Positions 17,132 to 26,837 of a stretch of DNA of 64,000 nt are shown in pieces (positions within the stretch are counted from its first letter, which is position 1; every line of letters begins with the position of its first letter). The notes under the pieces are model-generated. The model saw nothing but the letters and a program-made list of their open reading frames with translations. It did no database searches and was not told the DNA's origin. The translations under genes and the position numbers were made by a program. The stretch spans positions 124,001-188,000 of the forward strand of contig JAUIIV010000001.1 in NCBI GenBank assembly GCA_030431675.1. The letters run 5' to 3'. This stretch comes from Gammaproteobacteria bacterium (GTDB taxonomy: Bacteria > Pseudomonadota > Gammaproteobacteria > UBA6186 > Azoamicaceae).

Positions 17132-18346
17132 TTACGTAGCGATCTGCGGCTGCAAGATATCTATCGGTTTTTTGAATATTCGTATAGTCAATAGCAAGCT
17201 TACCCCCAATAATACTAATAAAGAAGATATTACCAAGGCATAAGCATTAGCACCGACTATATCCAAAAGGATCCCAACTAAAGAGTTTACTAGTGCACCA
17301 CCGCCAATAATCATCTCAGCATGCACTCCTTCTATAAAACCTAATTTATCAAACTCGGCACGCTTCTGAATATACGAGTAAGACACAACCTGCATACTAG
17401 AGCCAAGTCCTAAAACATAAAAAGCACTACTTAGTAAAACTGTGTTACTAGGCAAAAAATACTGCACAAAAACTATCGCGGAGATTACAGAAATTATACC
17501 CGTGATCAGTACTTTGCCATATGCTAATTTATCCTTAAGTAACGTCAAGATAGCGCATCCTGACAACATACCCCAATATATATACGTAGTAATAGATGCA
17601 CCTACATTGTACGGAACATTAAGATGGGTATTTAAAAATGCCACCCCAAAAACTGACCCAAACAAAAATACTGGACAACTCAAAACCCCAGCAACTATAC
17701 CTATATCCCAAAATTTATTCAGAGCAGCAAAATCTATTTTTTGCTTGGATGATGGTGAGTCTACCCCGGTCTGTGTATATAGCATAGCCGCTAAAATACA
17801 AGTTAATGACAAACCAAATAAACCAATACAAATACAAGCCTGACGCCACCCTAAGAAGTCTGCCAACTTTGCTAATGGCGCTTGCGATAAAATACCACCA
17901 CATAAACCAATAAAAATCACTCTATTGACTATATTATGTGCTGGGGTAGTTTTAGCAAAACTTGAAACACACTTGATACAACTTATTAGTGCAAACGCAC
18001 CTAAACTCAGCCCAACAAATATCCTGGTAATTACTAGCTGTGCATAGCTATTTGCCAAGCCAAATAGCATAATGCCGATCGCTCCCATCAAGGTGTTAAA
18101 AATAATAGTTTTCTTAAGCGGTAATTTATCAATCAATAATCCTGCTGGGATCAGCATCAATACCATAGCATAGAAATACGTGGCGCCTAAGTAACCAGCC
18201 TTCGTAGCTGATAAAGAAAATTCTTCCACGATATAAGGCTGCAATACATTAAACATAGTAAGATTAAAGTATTCGAATAAGAAAAAGCTGCCCAACCCTA
18301 GCGTGAGCAGGGCATCGTTATACCTATATTTGATTTGCTTTGACAT
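17132..18346 (-). CDS. Major facilitator superfamily transporter
   Basis: A 404-residue inner-membrane protein with about 12 hydrophobic segments. Family cues are GAYFYAMVLMLIPAG-like text in segment 2 and the loop LLIDKLPLKKT (the D-x2-[PG]-x-[RK] loop between segments 2 and 3), plus VGLSLGAF in segment 4. Substrate cannot be read. Convergent with hepT, and probably a single transcription unit. Confidence 0.85.
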   Translation of the reverse strand: MSKQIKYRYNDALLTLGLGSFFLFEYFNLTMFNVLQPYIVEEFSLSATKAGYLGATYFYAMVLMLIPAGLLIDKLPLKKTIIFNTLMGAIGIMLFGLANSYAQLVITRIFVGLSLGAFALISCIKCVSSFAKTTPAHNIVNRVIFIGLCGGILSQAPLAKLADFLGWRQACICIGLFGLSLTCILAAMLYTQTGVDSPSSKQKIDFAALNKFWDIGIVAGVLSCPVFLFGSVFGVAFLNTHLNVPYNVGASITTYIYWGMLSGCAILTLLKDKLAYGKVLITGIISVISAIVFVQYFLPSNTVLLSSAFYVLGLGSSMQVVSYSYIQKRAEFDKLGFIEGVHAEMIIGGGALVNSLVGILLDIVGANAYALVISSLLVLLGVSLLLTIRIFKKPIDILQPQIAT

Positions 18347-18528
18347 TGTTGCATATTACCATATATTTTAATTTAGTTCACTAATGACATGTTTTAAATA
18401 GTGAACTATACCTGATATATACACTTAAAAAAATCTTGACATATCATTGTTTTTTATTTAGCCTGCGCATCCCTTCTAAAAAAGGGAATTTAACACCGAA
18501 CAATCAAATAATAGAGGTATAAAAAATA

Positions 18529-18963
18529 ATGAGCGGACAACTGTTAACACCGGCCTTTAGTGCACCAAAAATGGACCCATTTGTTGTTAGAAATGGAGTT
18601 ATTAAGGTGAGAGATAGAGAAGTACCAATAAGAGAATTATTTCAACAGATCAATGCAGGAGTTCTCAGTGGGCATCTTAAACAATTAGTCTTGATAAACG
18701 TAACATTTACTAATAACCCCAATGGGGTATCTGGAAGCAATGAATGTGAATATGATTTGCTACTTAAGGAATTTGAGGGTGTGTTGGAAATAAGAAAATC
18801 CTGGGATAAGCAAAACTTTTTAGTTGAAATTACAGTCGAGAATCCACAAGCTGCTCCTAAAGATAAAGAGCAGCTTGGAAAACTTTTAAAAGCTTTTAAC
18901 CTAATGGACAGAAAGTTTTATGATAATCTAAAAAGAATCAGACCGAAATCTACGCCAAACTGA
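18529..18963 (+). CDS. Hypothetical protein, 144 residues
   Basis: An unrecognised soluble protein: predicted alternating strands in the first 100 residues and a basic C-terminus (NLKRIRPKSTPN). AGAGG at 18513-18517 lies 11 bases before the ATG. TTGACA occurs at 18436-18441, but no good -10 is at the right distance. It has no signal peptide or membrane segment. Single gene between divergent MFS and convergent cpoB, so it is a lone insertion next to the Tol-Pal cluster. Confidence 0.6.
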   Translation: MSGQLLTPAFSAPKMDPFVVRNGVIKVRDREVPIRELFQQINAGVLSGHLKQLVLINVTFTNNPNGVSGSNECEYDLLLKEFEGVLEIRKSWDKQNFLVEITVENPQAAPKDKEQLGKLLKAFNLMDRKFYDNLKRIRPKSTPN

Positions 18964-18977
18964 TAATTCACATCATA

Positions 18978-19002
18978 CTTGCTAGTGTACTACACTAGCA
19001 AG
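18978..19002. terminator. Bidirectional hairpin after cpoB
   Basis: CTTGCTAGTG (18978-18987), loop TACTA, CACTAGCAAG (18993-19002): a perfect 10-bp stem located between convergent stops at 18963 and 19018. No long T-run follows, so strength is uncertain. Confidence 0.55.
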
Positions 19003-19017
19003 TTGCTAGTTTAAAAA

Positions 19018-19812
19018 CTACCGTCCCTCTTGCTGAATCTTTTGTAGCCTAGCTTCTGCTAAGCGAGCTCTTGAAGTGCCAGGGTTTTCTGCGACTACTT
19101 TGCTTAATAATTCTTTTGCTTGCAACCAATTTTCTTGATCAAGCTCAATAAAACCTAGTTTTAATAATGCATCTATAGCTTTGTGATGCTCGGGAAAACT
19201 TTGTAACACTGTATTAAATGATTCTTTGGCTTGTGTTAATAGCGAGCTATTTTCACGTTGTTGTTGCCATTGTAATAAGTAAATTTCCCCTAACCAGTAA
19301 TATGCATTTGGTGCATAAGTGCCTTCTGGATATTGCCATAGTAAATCTTTAAATTCTGTGATAGCTGCAACATAGTTTTTACTACTCATATGTCTATAGG
19401 CTAAATCATACAAGGACTTTTCTGTCTTTGGAGTTGTGTTGTCTGCAAGTTCTTCCTGCAGCTCATCACTAGTAATCTCAGCAACTGGGACATTGTGTGC
19501 AACTGGCGGTGGGGCAATTACCGGAGCAGATACTTCTGCTACATGCGTCATTTCTTCTTTATCAGTCGTAGTACGAGCTACATGTAAGTTTTTTACATAA
19601 TGCTCTTGCTCTTCAATTCTACCGCGTAGATCACGCACTTCATTCTGTATCTGATCTAATTGATTGATAAAGTTAATATTTAACTCATTTTCAACAATAT
19701 TCTCTAAACGTGCAACTCGTGAATCTAGAGCAGACTTTGCCCAACTCCCGTTAGGCAAAGTCGTACTAACTACCAAAACCCCAACTGCTAGCAACGATTG
19801 GGTAAAGCGCAT
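19018..19812 (-). CDS. cpoB: Cell division coordinator CpoB (YbgF)
   Basis: A 264-residue periplasmic protein: signal peptide ending near GSWA, a coiled coil (about residues 28-70: RLENIVENELNINFINQLDQ region) and three C-terminal TPR units (LYDLAYRHMSSKNYVAAI, NAYYWLGEIYLLQ, ALLKLGFIELDQENW). CpoB links Tol-Pal to peptidoglycan synthesis during division. It is last in the tol operon, its start touching the pal stop, with GAGGAG upstream. Complete. Confidence 0.93.
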   Translation of the reverse strand: MRFTQSLLAVGVLVVSTTLPNGSWAKSALDSRVARLENIVENELNINFINQLDQIQNEVRDLRGRIEEQEHYVKNLHVARTTTDKEEMTHVAEVSAPVIAPPPVAHNVPVAEITSDELQEELADNTTPKTEKSLYDLAYRHMSSKNYVAAITEFKDLLWQYPEGTYAPNAYYWLGEIYLLQWQQQRENSSLLTQAKESFNTVLQSFPEHHKAIDALLKLGFIELDQENWLQAKELLSKVVAENPGTSRARLAEARLQKIQQEGR

Positions 19813-20339
19813 TAGTATCGCTCCTCATAATCAAGTTCTGCACGACGATTCTCAGCCCAAGAGGTTTCACTATGCCCAAGCTCTAGTGGTTGTTCTTTAC
19901 CATAGCTCACTAATGCCATGCGCTGTCCTGGAACACCCTTAACCTGCATAAATCTCTCTACAGATTTAGCGCGTCGCTCGCCCAAGGCAATATTATATTC
20001 ACGACTACCACGCTCATCGGTATGCCCAGAAATTCTTAACAACAAATCTGGATGGTCCTGCATATACTTAGCATGTACGCCTAACACTCGTTTATCTTCT
20101 GAGGTAAGCTCTGAGTCATCATATGCAAAGTGAACAATGCGCTGATTGAGCAGTGCTAATTCCTCTTCGGGACTAATGTCTTCACCATAAAAACTATTAA
20201 CCGTTCTAATTCCATCACTAGTATCGGTGTAGGTATTCTCGGAGTAACGCTGACTCCCAGCGCTAGAGCCACCACAACCAATCATACCTGCTGCAGTTGC
20301 AAACACAGCACTTAACAAAAGAATTTTTTTAATAGACAT
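19812..20339 (-). CDS. pal: Peptidoglycan-associated lipoprotein Pal
   Basis: A 175-residue lipoprotein with lipobox GMIGCGG at about residues 19-25, a short linker and an OmpA-like peptidoglycan-binding domain containing LRISGHTDERGSREYNIALG and RRAKSV. Pal anchors the outer membrane to the wall and binds TolB and TolA. AGGAG precedes the ATG. It sits in the conserved tolB-pal-cpoB order. Confidence 0.97.
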   Translation of the reverse strand: MSIKKILLLSAVFATAAGMIGCGGSSAGSQRYSENTYTDTSDGIRTVNSFYGEDISPEEELALLNQRIVHFAYDDSELTSEDKRVLGVHAKYMQDHPDLLLRISGHTDERGSREYNIALGERRAKSVERFMQVKGVPGQRMALVSYGKEQPLELGHSETSWAENRRAELDYEERY

Positions 20340-20348
20340 GTTTATCTC

Positions 20349-21650
20349 CTATTCGGCTAAAAACGGCGACCAAGCTGGTTCCTTAACGTTACCATCTTGT
20401 ACGGGGATGCGCATCCTGAATTTACCATCCAAGGTTACGGCTCCCAATACATTTTGACTTGCCTCACTCATTCCATAAAGTACCATAATTCCATTCGGCG
20501 CTACAGAGGGTGACTCATCAAGTTTTGATCTAGTTATTAATTTAACTCGACTACCATCCATATCTTGCACCGCTATATTATAGTTGCCTTTAGAGCTTTG
20601 ATGCAGCATAACTAAGTGTCTGCCATCAGGTGTAATTGATGGTGTGGCATTATAGTCACCTTGGAAGGTTACGCGTGCTACTTCACCAGACAATAAATTT
20701 GCTCTATAAATTTGTGGTTTGCCGCCGCGGTTAGAAGTAAAAAATATTGCAGTGCCACTTGGGTGCCAATTGGGCTCAGTATCTATAGAGCCACCAGTAG
20801 TTAACTGCACTAACTCTTTGTTGAGTAAATTTAAAACATAGATTTTGGGGGAGCCATCCTTAGATAATACTAATGCTAATTTTGTACCATCAGGTGACCA
20901 GGCAGGAGCTCCATTTATCCCCGGAAATTTTGTTACCACTTCTATATTACCTGTTGCTACCTCAACAATATTTGTTGAAGCACGGTTATCTCTAAATGAA
21001 ACAAAGGCAATTTTTTTGCCGTCTGGTGACCACTTAGGTGACATTAATGGATAATTTGCAGCTAGTAATGGTTGATCATTATAACCATCAGCATCTGCAA
21101 CTGTGAGAGTATGGACTGTCTCACCCTTAACTCGCTCTACAGTAATATAGGCAATCCTGGTAGAGAAGAAACCTCTAATGCCGGTAATTTTTTCAAAAAC
21201 CAAATCACTTATATGATGAGCTAAAGCACGAAATTGACCAGGATATTTTTCTGTAAAGCGTTTGTGCAAAATAGGTTTGTGATTGCCTTTATAGACATCC
21301 ATAACTTGTATTGTGACATCATACATGCCTCTACCGCGGGAAATTACCTCTCCAGAAATCAAATTTGCAGCACCAAAATTTTTCCAATAGCCTAAATCTT
21401 GTTCATCATGGTCTGCATCATCTACCGATAAATTTCTAAAATGGCCACTATTATGTAAATCGTTCCCTATAATTTCGGCAATATCCTCAAACTCTACAGC
21501 GCGATCTATTGGATCGCTTGCCTGCTTGGTATTAAAAGGTAAAATTGCGATAGGGATCCCTGTATCTTGACCACCAGTTATCTCTATATAGAGTGGTTTT
21601 GCTAACACTGTGCTACTTAGCAACAAAATTATTAATCCTCTAAGTAACAT
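20349..21650 (-). CDS. tolB: Tol-Pal system beta-propeller protein TolB
   Basis: A 433-residue periplasmic protein: signal peptide MLLRGLIILLLSSTVLA, an N-terminal alpha/beta domain (about 20-160) and a six-bladed propeller with repeats such as SPKWSPDGKKIAFVS, APAWSPDGTKLALVL and PNWHPSGTAIFF. The second ATG (21650) has GGAGAG six bases upstream and starts directly at the signal peptide; an ATG at 21662 is also open. Overlaps tolA by 11 bases. Confidence 0.96.
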   Translation of the reverse strand: MLLRGLIILLLSSTVLAKPLYIEITGGQDTGIPIAILPFNTKQASDPIDRAVEFEDIAEIIGNDLHNSGHFRNLSVDDADHDEQDLGYWKNFGAANLISGEVISRGRGMYDVTIQVMDVYKGNHKPILHKRFTEKYPGQFRALAHHISDLVFEKITGIRGFFSTRIAYITVERVKGETVHTLTVADADGYNDQPLLAANYPLMSPKWSPDGKKIAFVSFRDNRASTNIVEVATGNIEVVTKFPGINGAPAWSPDGTKLALVLSKDGSPKIYVLNLLNKELVQLTTGGSIDTEPNWHPSGTAIFFTSNRGGKPQIYRANLLSGEVARVTFQGDYNATPSITPDGRHLVMLHQSSKGNYNIAVQDMDGSRVKLITRSKLDESPSVAPNGIMVLYGMSEASQNVLGAVTLDGKFRMRIPVQDGNVKEPAWSPFLAE

Positions 21651-22470
21651 CTTGCTCTCCATTTCTAAAAGACAGAACTATATCGCGTAGCTTCTCATAT
21701 ACTTCTTTGTCTTCTGGCATATTAAAAGGAGCGGTTTTGAAGACAGCTGCTTGCGACATCTCGTCATAAGCTGGGTTACCACTAGACTCAACAATACTAG
21801 CACTTAATATTGCCCCATCAGGCAAGAGCTGTATTCTTATCTTACAACAAATATCGCCTTCAAAAATTGAAGACAGTATCCTATTGTCTTCTATAGATTG
21901 GGCAAACTCGGCAGTAAAACGTTGCACTTCATTTTTAATAAAAGCATCACGTTGCGCCTTAATCTTCGCTTGCTCTGCTTTGAGAGCAGAGGCTTTGCGC
22001 TCTGCCTCTTGTTTGCGTGCCAACTCCTGCTGCTTGACTAGCTCTTGTTTAGCCTTCTCTTGTGCTGCTTTAATTTTTTGCGCCTCAGCTTCGGCTTTAG
22101 CCTTTTCCGCCTTAGCCTTCTCTAGGGCTTGCTGCGCCGCTGCGGATTCTTGTTTTAACTTTTGCGCATCACGCTTCGCTTTTTCAGCATCTTCTTTTGC
22201 CTTCTTTGCTTGGCGCTTATCTTCAGCTAATTGTTGTTGCTTACGCTTCTCAGCTAGAGCCTGACGCTGATACGCTTGATCAATTGCTTTCTTATCTACC
22301 ACTCCGGCTTTGATCACTTGCTCTTCAGGCTTTGCATCTGGATGCAAATTAACTTGCAAAGTTTGTGGCTTGCTAACCGAATAGCCTACAGTTACTAAAG
22401 CTATAGTGATAATGATTATGTGTAAAAATAAAGATAATCCAAAACCACTTAATAATTTATCCTTTAACAT
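21640..22470 (-). CDS. tolA: Tol-Pal system protein TolA
   Basis: A 276-residue inner-membrane protein: one N-terminal membrane segment (GFGLSLFLHIIIITIALV), a long Lys/Ala/Glu/Gln-rich helix (about residues 55-170) spanning the periplasm, and a C-terminal domain with CCKIRIQLLPDGAILSA that meets Pal and TolB. A longer frame from TTG 22482 exists; ATG 22470 begins right before the membrane segment. The gene overlaps tolR by 14 bases. The Ala/Lys repeats give a long false ORF on the other strand. Confidence 0.95.
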   Translation of the reverse strand: MLKDKLLSGFGLSLFLHIIIITIALVTVGYSVSKPQTLQVNLHPDAKPEEQVIKAGVVDKKAIDQAYQRQALAEKRKQQQLAEDKRQAKKAKEDAEKAKRDAQKLKQESAAAQQALEKAKAEKAKAEAEAQKIKAAQEKAKQELVKQQELARKQEAERKASALKAEQAKIKAQRDAFIKNEVQRFTAEFAQSIEDNRILSSIFEGDICCKIRIQLLPDGAILSASIVESSGNPAYDEMSQAAVFKTAPFNMPEDKEVYEKLRDIVLSFRNGEQDVT

Positions 22471-22870
22471 TGCTTGTCTCAAGTCCTACGTTGGGTACAC
22501 CTGCTTGTTGCAATAAAACCATGGTTTGTAAAACATTATCGTAGCTAACAGTTTTATCAGCTTTGACAATCACCGGACGCTTGGGGTCACGCTGCAACGC
22601 TGCTGCTACCTCAGCTTGCAACACTGAACTGTTAATTGGACTACTGGGAGCTGCGCTAATGTTCAAAAATAGTTTTGCTTTCTTATCAACACTAACTACT
22701 ATCGGCATTGGTGCATTACTTGCGATAGGCTTTGCGCTAGCAGCTGGCAAATCAACTTCTACACCTTGATTAATGATTGGGGCAGTAATCATAAAAATCA
22801 CCAACAGAACCAACATAACATCAACATAAGGCACAATGTTTATTTCTGCTATTGCCCGCCTTCTACTCAT
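22457..22870 (-). CDS. tolR: Tol-Pal system protein TolR
   Basis: A 137-residue ExbD/TolR protein: short cytoplasmic N-terminus, one membrane segment with the functional aspartate in NIVPYVDVMLVLLVIFM, and a periplasmic domain. With TolQ it uses the proton gradient to energise TolA. It overlaps TolQ by 8 bases. Length and order are normal for the cluster. Confidence 0.96.
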   Translation of the reverse strand: MSRRRAIAEINIVPYVDVMLVLLVIFMITAPIINQGVEVDLPAASAKPIASNAPMPIVVSVDKKAKLFLNISAAPSSPINSSVLQAEVAAALQRDPKRPVIVKADKTVSYDNVLQTMVLLQQAGVPNVGLETSNVKG

Positions 22871-23546
22871 CTATTTGCACCATTTTACGTTGTAGTATGG
22901 CAATAAATTCCTCAGTAAAATTCTTATACTTGATGGATAAGCTATCAACCTGTGCAATATAACGATTATATGCAATACCAGCAGGGATTGCTGCAATTAA
23001 TCCCATAGCAGTTGCAATCAAAGCTTCCGAAATACCAGGGGCCACCATCGCAAGTGACGCCTGCTGTACAGCACCAAGCTGACGAAATGAATGCATAATG
23101 CCCCATACAGTACCAAATAGCCCGATGTATGGACTCATAGATTGAATTGTTGCTAGCAAGGGTAAATTACTTTCTAGCCTTGTTTCTTCATTACTAGCAG
23201 TTATACGCATTGCACGTTGCACCGCCTCTATGCACAAGTCCGGGTCTTGCACATGCAATTTTTGCATACGATTGTATTCCTTAAATCCAGATACAAAAAT
23301 TGCTCTAAGCCCTTCCAATCGATGCTCTTTTGGTGACATCTTGCTATATAATTTTGCAATATCTGTACCGGACCAGAAGGTATTTTCAAAATCATTTGTT
23401 AATTTTGCGCTATCACGCAAAATTTTTCCGCGTTGAAAAATTAACGTCCATGACACTACTGATGCTAACAATAATACTAACATCACCATTTTTACCAAAA
23501 AACTAGCATTGGCTATTAAACTCAACAGCGACATATCCGCATTCAT
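22863..23546 (-). CDS. tolQ: Tol-Pal system protein TolQ
   Basis: A 227-residue ExbB/TolQ proton channel protein with three membrane segments: near the N-terminus, and the pair around SPYIGLFGTVWGIMHSF and GISEALIATAMGLIAAIPAG. These glycine/threonine-rich segments line the channel with TolR. It overlaps ybgC by 4 bases, so the ybgC-tolQRAB-pal-cpoB set is one unit. Confidence 0.96.
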   Translation of the reverse strand: MNADMSLLSLIANASFLVKMVMLVLLLASVVSWTLIFQRGKILRDSAKLTNDFENTFWSGTDIAKLYSKMSPKEHRLEGLRAIFVSGFKEYNRMQKLHVQDPDLCIEAVQRAMRITASNEETRLESNLPLLATIQSMSPYIGLFGTVWGIMHSFRQLGAVQQASLAMVAPGISEALIATAMGLIAAIPAGIAYNRYIAQVDSLSIKYKNFTEEFIAILQRKMVQIDE

Positions 23547-23947
23547 CGCATGATCTCCTGTTTTAAAGCTGCCGGCAGCGGGGCTGGCCGCATATCCTTA
23601 TTCACTACTACTAATTTTACCTTAGCTTCACATAACAAGCCACCACTTTTGTCAGGAAGGTAAATATTCTGATGGTAAACAACACTTGCACGCGCCACAT
23701 TAGCTACTGCTGACTCAATTGTAACTAAATCATCTAGACGTGCTGGCTTATGGTATTTCAAGCCCAATTCAAAAACTGCAAACTGGACACCATGTTCTTT
23801 TAACAATAATGGTAGTTCAATACCTATCGAGCGCAAAGACTCCATTCTAGCCATTTCACAAAAGCGCAAATAATTTGCATGATACACAATTCCAATAGCA
23901 TCAGTATCTGCGTAGTAAATACGCTTTTGCATACTATGTTGCAACAT
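23543..23947 (-). CDS. ybgC: Acyl-CoA thioesterase YbgC
   Basis: A 134-residue hot-dog fold thioesterase. The active-site stretch YYADTDAIGIVYHANYLRF contains the conserved Tyr-x-Asp-Thr-Asp and His of the 4-hydroxybenzoyl-CoA thioesterase type. YbgC is the usual first gene of the tol operon and hydrolyses short or medium acyl-CoA/ACP. AGAGGGA in the end of ruvB serves the ATG at 23947; only two bases separate it from ruvB. Confidence 0.94.
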   Translation of the reverse strand: MLQHSMQKRIYYADTDAIGIVYHANYLRFCEMARMESLRSIGIELPLLLKEHGVQFAVFELGLKYHKPARLDDLVTIESAVANVARASVVYHQNIYLPDKSGGLLCEAKVKLVVVNKDMRPAPLPAALKQEIMR

Positions 23948-23949
23948 AT

Positions 23950-24948
23950 TTATCCCTCTAATGCAAAATGTGCAATTGCTTTATCGGTAACCACTCGACC
24001 TCTTGGAGTACGCATTAAATAACCCTGTTGAATTAAAAATGGCTCCAGAACATCCTCTATAGTCCCCTTCTCTTCACCAATTGCTGCTGACAGATTATCT
24101 ATCCCCACTGGTCCACCAGCAAATTTATCTTTAATCGCCTGCAGTAAGGCTCTATCTAAACTGTCAAAACCCGCCTCATCTACCCCCAATGAGGTTAGCG
24201 CAAAATCTGCAATGCCCTTAGTTATAACCTGTTGCCCTTGCACTTGAGCATAATCTCGCACGCGTCTTAATAGCCTATTTGCAATACGCGGTGTCCCTCT
24301 AGATCTTTTAGCAACTTCCATAGCGCCTTCTGGTTCAATAGAAACTTTAAAAATTTCTGCACTTCGAGTAATAATTTGTTGTAATTCAGCAACGTTATAA
24401 AATTCTAAACGTTGCACAATACCAAAACGATCGCGTAAAGGCGAAGTTAAAGAGCCAGCTCTGGTAGTTGCTCCTACCAAAGTAAATGGGGGCAAGTCTA
24501 TCTTGATAGAACGTGCAGCAGGCCCCTCGCCAATCATGATATCTAATTGCCTATCTTCCATTGCAGGGTACAATATTTCTTCTACAACTGGATTGAGTCT
24601 ATGTATTTCATCGATAAACAATACATCACCAGCCTCTAGATTAGTTAAGATAGCTGCCAAATCTCCAGCCTTATCCAATACTGGGCCCGACGTTTGTCTA
24701 AAACCTACATTCATTTCTTGTGCAATAATGTTTGCTAAAGTTGTTTTACCTAAGCCAGGCGGCCCAAATATAAGGATATGATCTAATGGCTCATTACGTT
24801 GGCGCGCAGCGGCAATAAATATATCCATCTGCTCTCTTACTTTTGCTTGGCCAATATAATCACGCAATAATTTCGGACGCAGGGATACATGTAACTGCTC
24901 ATCTTCTGCAGCATGCGAGGTTGCTATTAATCTATCTTCTTCTATCAT
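23950..24948 (-). CDS. ruvB: Holliday junction branch migration helicase RuvB
   Basis: A 332-residue AAA+ motor: [13 protein letters not shown] at the N-terminus, Walker [12 protein letters not shown], Walker [10 protein letters not shown], sensor GATTRAGSL with arginine finger region RDRFG, and the winged-helix C-terminus ending [11 protein letters not shown]. RuvB hexamers drive branch migration with RuvA. Complete and normal length. Confidence 0.98.
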   Translation of the reverse strand: MIEEDRLIATSHAAEDEQLHVSLRPKLLRDYIGQAKVREQMDIFIAAARQRNEPLDHILIFGPPGLGKTTLANIIAQEMNVGFRQTSGPVLDKAGDLAAILTNLEAGDVLFIDEIHRLNPVVEEILYPAMEDRQLDIMIGEGPAARSIKIDLPPFTLVGATTRAGSLTSPLRDRFGIVQRLEFYNVAELQQIITRSAEIFKVSIEPEGAMEVAKRSRGTPRIANRLLRRVRDYAQVQGQQVITKGIADFALTSLGVDEAGFDSLDRALLQAIKDKFAGGPVGIDNLSAAIGEEKGTIEDVLEPFLIQQGYLMRTPRGRVVTDKAIAHFALEG

Positions 24949-24957
24949 AACTAAGCC

Positions 24958-25515
24958 CTATTTAACCAATTCCTGTAGAGCACCTCGAATTAGCGTTTCA
25001 CTGTCAGCATGCTGATCTTTTAGCTTACTAATTGCAATATGCGCATCATTTTGTTTATATCCCAAAGCAACCAATGCACTCACAGCATCTGCTTCGGCTA
25101 AGTTAGTGCTTGGCAAATCAAGCTTATCCCCAATTTCTATAATTATTCTTTCTGCAGTTTTTTTGCCTACGCCAGGGATCTTGACTAAACGTCCTGGATC
25201 TCTATTTTGTATACATTGCATAATATTTGCCACACTCATGCCAGATAATATAGCCAAAGCTAATTTTGGGCCAACCCCAGATATCTTTAAAAGTTTACGA
25301 AAAACTGCTCGCTCATTCTCTTCTAAAAATCCATACAGCTGATGAGCATCCTCACGCACAACCATATGTGTTAACAAAAATATTTCATTATTTTCTGGTG
25401 GTAAAGCACATATTGTAGTTAGAGATGCTTGTACCTCATAACCAACACCATGTACATCAATAGTAATAAATGGTGGTTTTTTAGTGATTAAATTACCTCG
25501 TAAATGGGTAAGCAT
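24958..25515 (-). CDS. ruvA: Holliday junction protein RuvA
   Basis: A 185-residue protein with the OB-fold N-terminus (MLTHLRGNLITKKPPF), helix-hairpin-helix motifs KISGVGPKLALAILSG and KIPGVGKKTAERII, and the C-terminal domain binding RuvB (SALVALGYKQNDA). Slightly shorter than the E. coli protein (203). Located between ruvC and ruvB, spaced 1 and 9 bases. Confidence 0.97.
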   Translation of the reverse strand: MLTHLRGNLITKKPPFITIDVHGVGYEVQASLTTICALPPENNEIFLLTHMVVREDAHQLYGFLEENERAVFRKLLKISGVGPKLALAILSGMSVANIMQCIQNRDPGRLVKIPGVGKKTAERIIIEIGDKLDLPSTNLAEADAVSALVALGYKQNDAHIAISKLKDQHADSETLIRGALQELVK

Positions 25516-25516
25516 A

Positions 25517-25990
25517 TTAGCCTCTTATCTGTAAGGAGTTAATGTGGCAAATCGCCACTGCCAATGCATCTGCAGCGTCTTCAGCGGGTGTTGCGTTTAA
25601 GTTAAGCATAACTTTAATCATATGCTGCACTTGGCTTTTTTCTGCATTACCATAACCAACTACTGCCTGTTTAACTTCACGCGCAGCATACTCTGCTACG
25701 GGTAATTCTTTACATGCTGCCGCAACCATGGCAACACCACGTGCTTGACCTAACTTTAGTGCGCTTGCTGCATTCTTGTGTACAAATACTTTTTCTATTG
25801 CTGCTTGTGTAGGTTTGTACTGCATTATGATTTGGCTTAAATCCTCAAATATATAACGTAAACGCTCTGGCCAAGACTGTTTGCCAACCTTAATGCAGCC
25901 ACTAGTGACATAGCTTAAGTTACGACCTTCTTGTCTTACAATCCCATAGCCCATACTAATGGAGCCAGGGTCAATCCCTAAAATATGCAT
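25517..25990 (-). CDS. ruvC: Holliday junction resolvase RuvC
   Basis: A 157-residue RNase H-fold endonuclease. Acidic active-site residues are seen in ILGIDPGS (Asp7), [10 protein letters not shown] (Glu) and [14 protein letters not shown] (two Asp). It cuts Holliday junctions formed by RuvAB. It lies 3 bases after yebC and 1 base before ruvA. Somewhat shorter than E. coli RuvC (173) at the C-terminus. Confidence 0.97.
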   Translation of the reverse strand: MHILGIDPGSISMGYGIVRQEGRNLSYVTSGCIKVGKQSWPERLRYIFEDLSQIIMQYKPTQAAIEKVFVHKNAASALKLGQARGVAMVAAACKELPVAEYAAREVKQAVVGYGNAEKSQVQHMIKVMLNLNATPAEDAADALAVAICHINSLQIRG

Positions 25991-25993
25991 GCT

Positions 25994-26734
25994 CTATTTC
26001 TGCGCTGCCTCTGTTGCAAAAATTGCATTTGTATAAACTGATTGTACATCATCCAGGTCTTCTAATACATCTATTAGCTTCACAACCTTCTCCTGTATTT
26101 CTGGCTCTAGGTTAACCTCAGTACTTGCTACCTTAGTAGTATCAGCCATCGCTAGTTTACAGCCATGCTCGGTTAATGCACTTTTCACAGCAGAAAATGT
26201 ATCAAAGTTAGTCTCAACAACTACACTACCATCATCTTCTGCCTCTATATCGTTGGCACCAGCTTCAATCGCAACTTCCATCACTTTATCTACATCAATA
26301 CCAGCTTCTACTACAATTTGTCCAACAGAATTAAATAAATAAGCAACTGAGCCACTAGTACCTAAATTACCCCCGTGCTTAGTAAATGCATGGCGTACTT
26401 CAGAAACTGTACGATTACGATTGTCACTCAGGCATTCCACCATCACAGCCACCCCTGCAGGTCCATAACCTTCATACACAATTTCTTCAACGTTTTTTTC
26501 ACCCTCGCCACCAGCACCACGCTTAATAGCCCTATCAATAACATCGCGAGTCATATTTGCTGACAAGGCTTTATCGACAGCTAAACGTAAACGAGGGTTA
26601 GCAGCGACATCACCACCTCCAGCTCCTGCGGCTACGGTGATTTCTCTTATAAGTTTAGTAAATAGTTTTCCACGCTTGGCATCTTGTTTTTCTTTACGAA
26701 ATTTTATGTTTGCCCACTTACTATGGCCTGCCAT
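25994..26734 (-). CDS. yebC: YebC/PmpR family regulatory or translation factor
   Basis: A 246-residue protein starting [14 protein letters not shown], the family hallmark, with [12 protein letters not shown] and [19 protein letters not shown]. Members have been described as transcription regulators and, more recently, as factors helping ribosomes through proline stretches. It heads the yebC-ruvCAB order typical for gammaproteobacteria. Confidence 0.96.
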   Translation of the reverse strand: MAGHSKWANIKFRKEKQDAKRGKLFTKLIREITVAAGAGGGDVAANPRLRLAVDKALSANMTRDVIDRAIKRGAGGEGEKNVEEIVYEGYGPAGVAVMVECLSDNRNRTVSEVRHAFTKHGGNLGTSGSVAYLFNSVGQIVVEAGIDVDKVMEVAIEAGANDIEAEDDGSVVVETNFDTFSAVKSALTEHGCKLAMADTTKVASTEVNLEPEIQEKVVKLIDVLEDLDDVQSVYTNAIFATEAAQK

Positions 26735-26837
26735 ATTAGCTCCTATTGTCCGCTTTAGTTAGTTTTTGCGATATTATACAAGATATGGAGCCAGCTGATA
26801 ATGGCTATTATTTGACTATTATGGTGTATGACTAATC

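Noticed and set aside
17132..18346. MFS gene as a Legionella Pht-type phagosomal transporter
   Set aside because: No motif seen separates it from other MFS carriers.
21884..22264. Cys/Ala/Ser-rich ORF on the plus strand
   Set aside because: It is the antisense of the Ala/Lys/Glu-rich TolA helix; composition is a by-product.
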